The notes below the pieces were generated by a model, which was not told where the DNA came from, ran no database searches, and saw nothing but the letters and a program-made list of their open reading frames with translations. Positions 5,872 through 8,444 of a DNA stretch of 8,444 bases are shown here, piece after piece; within the stretch, counting starts at the first letter, position 1; each line of letters opens with the position of its first letter. The stretch lies in contig DBJV01000005.1 in NCBI GenBank assembly GCA_002297185.1, forward strand, positions 1 through 8,444, read 5' to 3'. A program made the position numbers and the translations under genes. The stretch comes from Christensenella sp. UBA767 (GTDB lineage: Bacteria > Bacillota > Clostridia > Christensenellales > CAG-917).

Positions 5872-5921
5872 TTGGGTTGAATATGTATTCTACACTCATT
5901 ATTATGAGTGTATCAACCCAA
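5872..5921 (+). promoter_or_regulatory. Candidate internal promoter within a long inverted repeat in the murE leader
   Basis: Outer arms TTGGGTTGA (5872-5880) and TCAACCCAA (5913-5921) pair over 9 bp. Inner arms TACACTCAT (5891-5899) and ATGAGTGTA (5904-5912) pair over 9 bp around a TATT loop. A 10-base bulge (5881-5890) separates them on the 5' side only. The same DNA holds TTGAAT (5877-5882), 17 bases, then TATTAT (5900-5905), a plausible sigma-A promoter with +1 near 5912. The inner palindrome is therefore centred on the -10 region like an operator. There is no T run after the repeat, so it is not an ordinary terminator. The ribosome binding site AAAGGAG (5921-5927) of murE begins where the outer stem ends. 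Confidence 0.55.
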
Positions 5922-5934
5922 AAGGAGTTACGAT

Positions 5935-7371
5935 ATGAAACTTGAAAAACTGTTGCAAAACGTCGATGTGATTTCGACTAATGCGGATATGAACACCGAG
6001 GTGAAAGGCATCAAAATATCCTCAAAAGAAGTGGAAAACGGGGATATGTTCGTATGTATGGAAGGCGTAAACGACGACGGAAACAAATATATCGGCACTA
6101 TAGATGCGGGTTTTGTCGTTTTGACGGAAAAGGACGTAAAAGAGGCGGTCAGATACATCAAAGTGCGCGACGTTCGCAAGGCGTATGCGCTCGTTTGCGA
6201 AAACTGGTTTTTGAAACCGCTCGACGATATGAAATTCATTGCGGTCGTAGGTACGGACGGCAAAACATCTACGGCGCATTATATAAATTCCATTTTGACT
6301 TTTGCAGGCATAAAGACGGGCTTGATAGGCACGGAAGGACACTATATTCTTGACGAAAAAGTGGGGCAAAGCCTCACTACGCCCAACCCGTTTGAACTCA
6401 ACGAACTCTTTTTCAAGATGCGTGCAAAGGGCGTTGAGGTAGTGATTGCCGAGGTGAGCGCGCACGCCATTTACCTTGAAAAACTCGGCGACATCAAAGC
6501 GGATATCGCAGTTCTCACCAACGTCACGCAAGACCATTTGGACTATTTCAAAGATTTTTCGGCATACAGGGGCGTAAAGATGTCATTTTTTGAAAACGGC
6601 GGCGCAAAGTGCGCGATTGTCAACGTCGATGACGAAAGCGGTCGAATTTTGTTTAACAGATTAGAGGACAGAGAGGACATCAAAACGCTCGGATACGGAC
6701 TTTACAATCCTGCCGATTGCTTTGCAATCAACGTGCGAGAGGACATAGACGGAGTGAGTTTCGTTGCCAACCTTTGCGACGAACTCGTGGACGGCAAGTC
6801 GCGGCTTTACGGCGAGTTCAACGTATATAACCTTTTGGCGGCGATGTCCGTTGCTCGAGAGTTGGGAATAGACACCCAAACGCTCACTCACGCCGTGCGC
6901 AAAGTCAAAGCGGTCAAGGGCAGATTTTCCGTTTTGAAATGTGAAAAAGGCACTATAATCATTGACTACGCCCACACGCCCGACGGTATGAAAAATCTGC
7001 TTTCCACGGCGAGAACAATCACAAAATCGAGGCTTATCACAGTGTTCGGTTGCGGCGGCGAAAGGGATAAATCCAAGCGCACGCAAATGGGCAAAATCGC
7101 CTCTGAATACAGCGACTATATCGTGCTTACGAGCGATAATCCGAGAGGTGAAGATCCTATGGATATCATCAAACAAATAGAATGGGGCGTGTCCGTCAAA
7201 GACGTCAAATGTATCGTCGATAGAACGGAGGCGGTGCGCTTTGCGCTTGCGGAAATGGAAGAGGGCGACACGCTCGTAATCGCAGGCAAAGGCAACGAAA
7301 GTTATCTCGAAGTAAAGGGCAAAAAAATTCCGTACAGCGATTTCGACGTAGTTGCGAGGTACGCGAGATAG
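5935..7371 (+). CDS. murE: UDP-N-acetylmuramoyl-tripeptide synthetase MurE, meso-diaminopimelate type
   Basis: MurE is a cytoplasmic Mur ligase that uses ATP to add the third stem amino acid to UDP-MurNAc-L-Ala-D-Glu. The 478-residue protein has the three Mur domains: an N-terminal UDP-binding part (1-100), the ATPase core with P-loop GTDGKTS (106-112), EVSAHA (173-178), TNVTQDHLDYF (195-205) and the likely carbamylated K215, and a C-terminal ligand domain with DYAHTPDGM (344-352). DNPRGEDP (401-408) is the meso-diaminopimelate specificity motif; lysine-adding enzymes differ there. Several consensus positions are altered: Asp for Asn in the P-loop, GKGNE (451-455) for GKGHE, and no DSR motif in the N-terminal domain, where SSK (29-31) stands. 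The ATG at 5935 has AAAGGAG seven bases upstream; longer in-frame starts would run into the inverted repeat. mraY follows with no gap. Confidence 0.95.
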   Translation: MKLEKLLQNVDVISTNADMNTEVKGIKISSKEVENGDMFVCMEGVNDDGNKYIGTIDAGFVVLTEKDVKEAVRYIKVRDVRKAYALVCENWFLKPLDDMKFIAVVGTDGKTSTAHYINSILTFAGIKTGLIGTEGHYILDEKVGQSLTTPNPFELNELFFKMRAKGVEVVIAEVSAHAIYLEKLGDIKADIAVLTNVTQDHLDYFKDFSAYRGVKMSFFENGGAKCAIVNVDDESGRILFNRLEDREDIKTLGYGLYNPADCFAINVREDIDGVSFVANLCDELVDGKSRLYGEFNVYNLLAAMSVARELGIDTQTLTHAVRKVKAVKGRFSVLKCEKGTIIIDYAHTPDGMKNLLSTARTITKSRLITVFGCGGERDKSKRTQMGKIASEYSDYIVLTSDNPRGEDPMDIIKQIEWGVSVKDVKCIVDRTEAVRFALAEMEEGDTLVIAGKGNESYLEVKGKKIPYSDFDVVARYAR

Positions 7372-8373
7372 ATGAGCGCGCTAAACAAACTTCTCACGTA
7401 TTTTATATGCTCGGTGGCGTTTTCCGTGCTGATCGCGCCCTTGATTATCAAGATTATGGGCAAACTCAAAGCCAAGCAAACGGTTTTGGGCTATGTCAAG
7501 CAGCACGCCGCCAAGAGCGGAACTCCGACGATGGGCGGATTTATATTCCTTATCCCTGCGCTCGTGTTTTCGCTTGTGGAATTTGAGTGGTTTTCAATCG
7601 TGGCGGCAGTCGTGACCGTCGGCTTTTGCATACTCGGATTTTTGGACGATTTCATAAAAATCCGCTATTCTCGCAACCTCGGCTTGAAACCGTATCAAAA
7701 AATCATCGGGCAGGTAGGTCTCGGTCTTGCGGCAGGCTATTTCGTCTATGCCTCGCAGCATATCGGCACGGCTGTAAGTTTGCCGTTCACCGACTATATG
7801 CTGGATATGAAGTGGGGCATAATTCCGTTTGTGATGATCGTGTATATCGCAACCACCAATTCCGTTAACCTCACCGACGGACTGGATGGGCTTGCGGGCT
7901 ATACGTCTGTTGCGTATTTTCTATGGTTTGCGATGCTTATATTCTTTGAATATAACGACGCGATATCCGTCGGCGATACGGAGTACTCAGAGCAACTTTT
8001 ATCCCTCGGCGTATTTTGCGTGTCAATGCTCGGCGGAGTGCTGGGATATCTCATATTCAACGGCTATCCTGCCAAAATCATGATGGGCGATACAGGCTCG
8101 CTTGCGCTCGGGAGCGCGTGTGCGTGCGTGGCGGTATTTATCAAAAATCCGCTTTTAATCGTAACTTCAGGCATAATGTACGTTTGGTCAAGCATATCAG
8201 TTATATTGCAGGTGACTTCCTTCAAACTTACCAAAAAACGCATTTTCCTCATGGCGCCTTTCCATCATCATCTCGAAATGAAAGGTCTGCACGAGTCGAA
8301 AATCGTCACGATATACTTCGTGGTAAGCATGATAGGGGGCGCGCTGACTTTGATATTTGCGAGGACGATATGA
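7372..8373 (+). CDS. mraY: Phospho-N-acetylmuramoyl-pentapeptide-transferase MraY
   Basis: MraY transfers phospho-MurNAc-pentapeptide from UDP to undecaprenyl phosphate, making lipid I on the inner face of the membrane. The 333-residue protein is polytopic, with about ten hydrophobic segments starting at residues 5-28. Family motifs are present in order: GTPTMGG (50-56), the metal-binding D92-D93 in FLDDFIK, TTNSVNLTDGLDGLAG (161-176), PAKIMMGDTGS (233-243), and the triple histidine in MAPFHHHLEMKG (294-305). The usual PIHHH is PFHHH, a mild change. The ATG directly follows the murE stop (TAG at 7369-7371) and no strong ribosome binding site is seen, so translation is probably coupled. In most dcw clusters murF stands between these two genes; here it does not. 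Confidence 0.96.
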   Translation: MSALNKLLTYFICSVAFSVLIAPLIIKIMGKLKAKQTVLGYVKQHAAKSGTPTMGGFIFLIPALVFSLVEFEWFSIVAAVVTVGFCILGFLDDFIKIRYSRNLGLKPYQKIIGQVGLGLAAGYFVYASQHIGTAVSLPFTDYMLDMKWGIIPFVMIVYIATTNSVNLTDGLDGLAGYTSVAYFLWFAMLIFFEYNDAISVGDTEYSEQLLSLGVFCVSMLGGVLGYLIFNGYPAKIMMGDTGSLALGSACACVAVFIKNPLLIVTSGIMYVWSSISVILQVTSFKLTKKRIFLMAPFHHHLEMKGLHESKIVTIYFVVSMIGGALTLIFARTI

Positions 8374-8444
8374 GATTTGTCGGCAAAAACGTCGTGATAT
8401 ACGGCGCAGGCATAAGCGGTTTGGCAGCATACGAATTGGTGAGA
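8370..8444 (+). CDS. murD: UDP-N-acetylmuramoylalanine-D-glutamate ligase MurD, N-terminal 25 residues (cut by the window edge)
   Basis: Twenty-five codons from the ATG at 8370 run to the window edge. The peptide includes GKNVVIYGAGISGLAA, the dinucleotide-like UDP-binding loop of MurD N-termini (GxGxSG pattern). MurD adds D-glutamate to UDP-MurNAc-L-Ala, one step before MurE. The start overlaps the mraY stop as ATGA (8370-8373), a typical coupling arrangement, and the position after mraY is standard for murD. Only the first Rossmann strand and loop are visible, so the call rests on motif plus synteny. Confidence 0.82.
   Translation, partial: MRFVGKNVVIYGAGISGLAAYELVR

Noticed and set aside
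5872..5921. Inverted repeat before murE read as a rho-independent terminator
   Set aside because: The repeat is followed by an A-rich ribosome binding site and not by a T run, and the arms are not GC-rich at the base.
5908..5934. Upstream in-frame ATG that would extend murE by nine residues
   Set aside because: It lies inside the inverted repeat and before the AAAGGAG site, which is well placed for the ATG at 5935.

Overview
The window shows the start of a division and cell wall (dcw) operon from a low-to-mid GC, endospore-forming Gram-positive bacterium. It is most likely an uncultured-type member of Bacillota, class Clostridia. The evidence is the gene order mraZ-rsmH-(ftsL slot)-spoVD-murE-mraY-murD, the AAGGAGG-type ribosome binding sites, TTGACA/TATAAT-type promoters, a dcw penicillin-binding protein with a PASTA domain and the SpoVD cysteine pair, and a meso-diaminopimelate-type MurE. 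A finer taxonomic call is not supported from sequence reading alone.

Left part (1-1635), minus strand. The window opens inside a calcineurin-like metallophosphoesterase gene that reads leftward and leaves the window. It has a canonical promoter whose predicted +1 is the A of the ATG, so it may be leaderless. A 298-base gap follows. It holds a terminator with a GAAA tetraloop for the next leftward gene, two inverted repeats, and a short tandem copy of that gene's 3' end. The leftward gene at 678-1310 encodes a cysteine-rich, Thr/Ser/Val-rich 210-residue protein that I do not recognise by name. It has a perfect Shine-Dalgarno sequence and a candidate mother-cell (sigma-K-like) promoter, so a spore coat or spore surface role is a reasonable hypothesis.

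Right part (1564-8444), plus strand. A strong sigma-A promoter drives mraZ. rsmH starts two bases after the mraZ stop. After an A-rich 114-base spacer comes a single-pass membrane protein in the place of ftsL. It is unlike FtsL: it has a long Gln/Pro/Tyr-rich cytoplasmic part and only about 42 extracytoplasmic residues. spoVD overlaps it by 23 bases. A 99-base spacer before murE carries a long inverted repeat that coincides with a candidate internal promoter and ends at the murE ribosome binding site. murE, mraY and murD are tightly coupled (0-base gap, then ATGA overlap). murF, which usually sits between murE and mraY, is absent there.

Together, RsmH modifies the ribosome, MraZ regulates the cluster, MurE and MurD make the UDP-MurNAc-peptide, MraY transfers it to the lipid carrier, and the SpoVD-type transpeptidase cross-links the resulting peptidoglycan. 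The ftsL-slot protein is probably a partner of the transpeptidase. The most interesting points are the unusual ftsL-slot protein, the SpoVD-type redox cysteine pair in the dcw transpeptidase, the regulated-looking murE leader, the murF absence, and the duplicated stop-codon hairpin at the end of the cysteine-rich gene.
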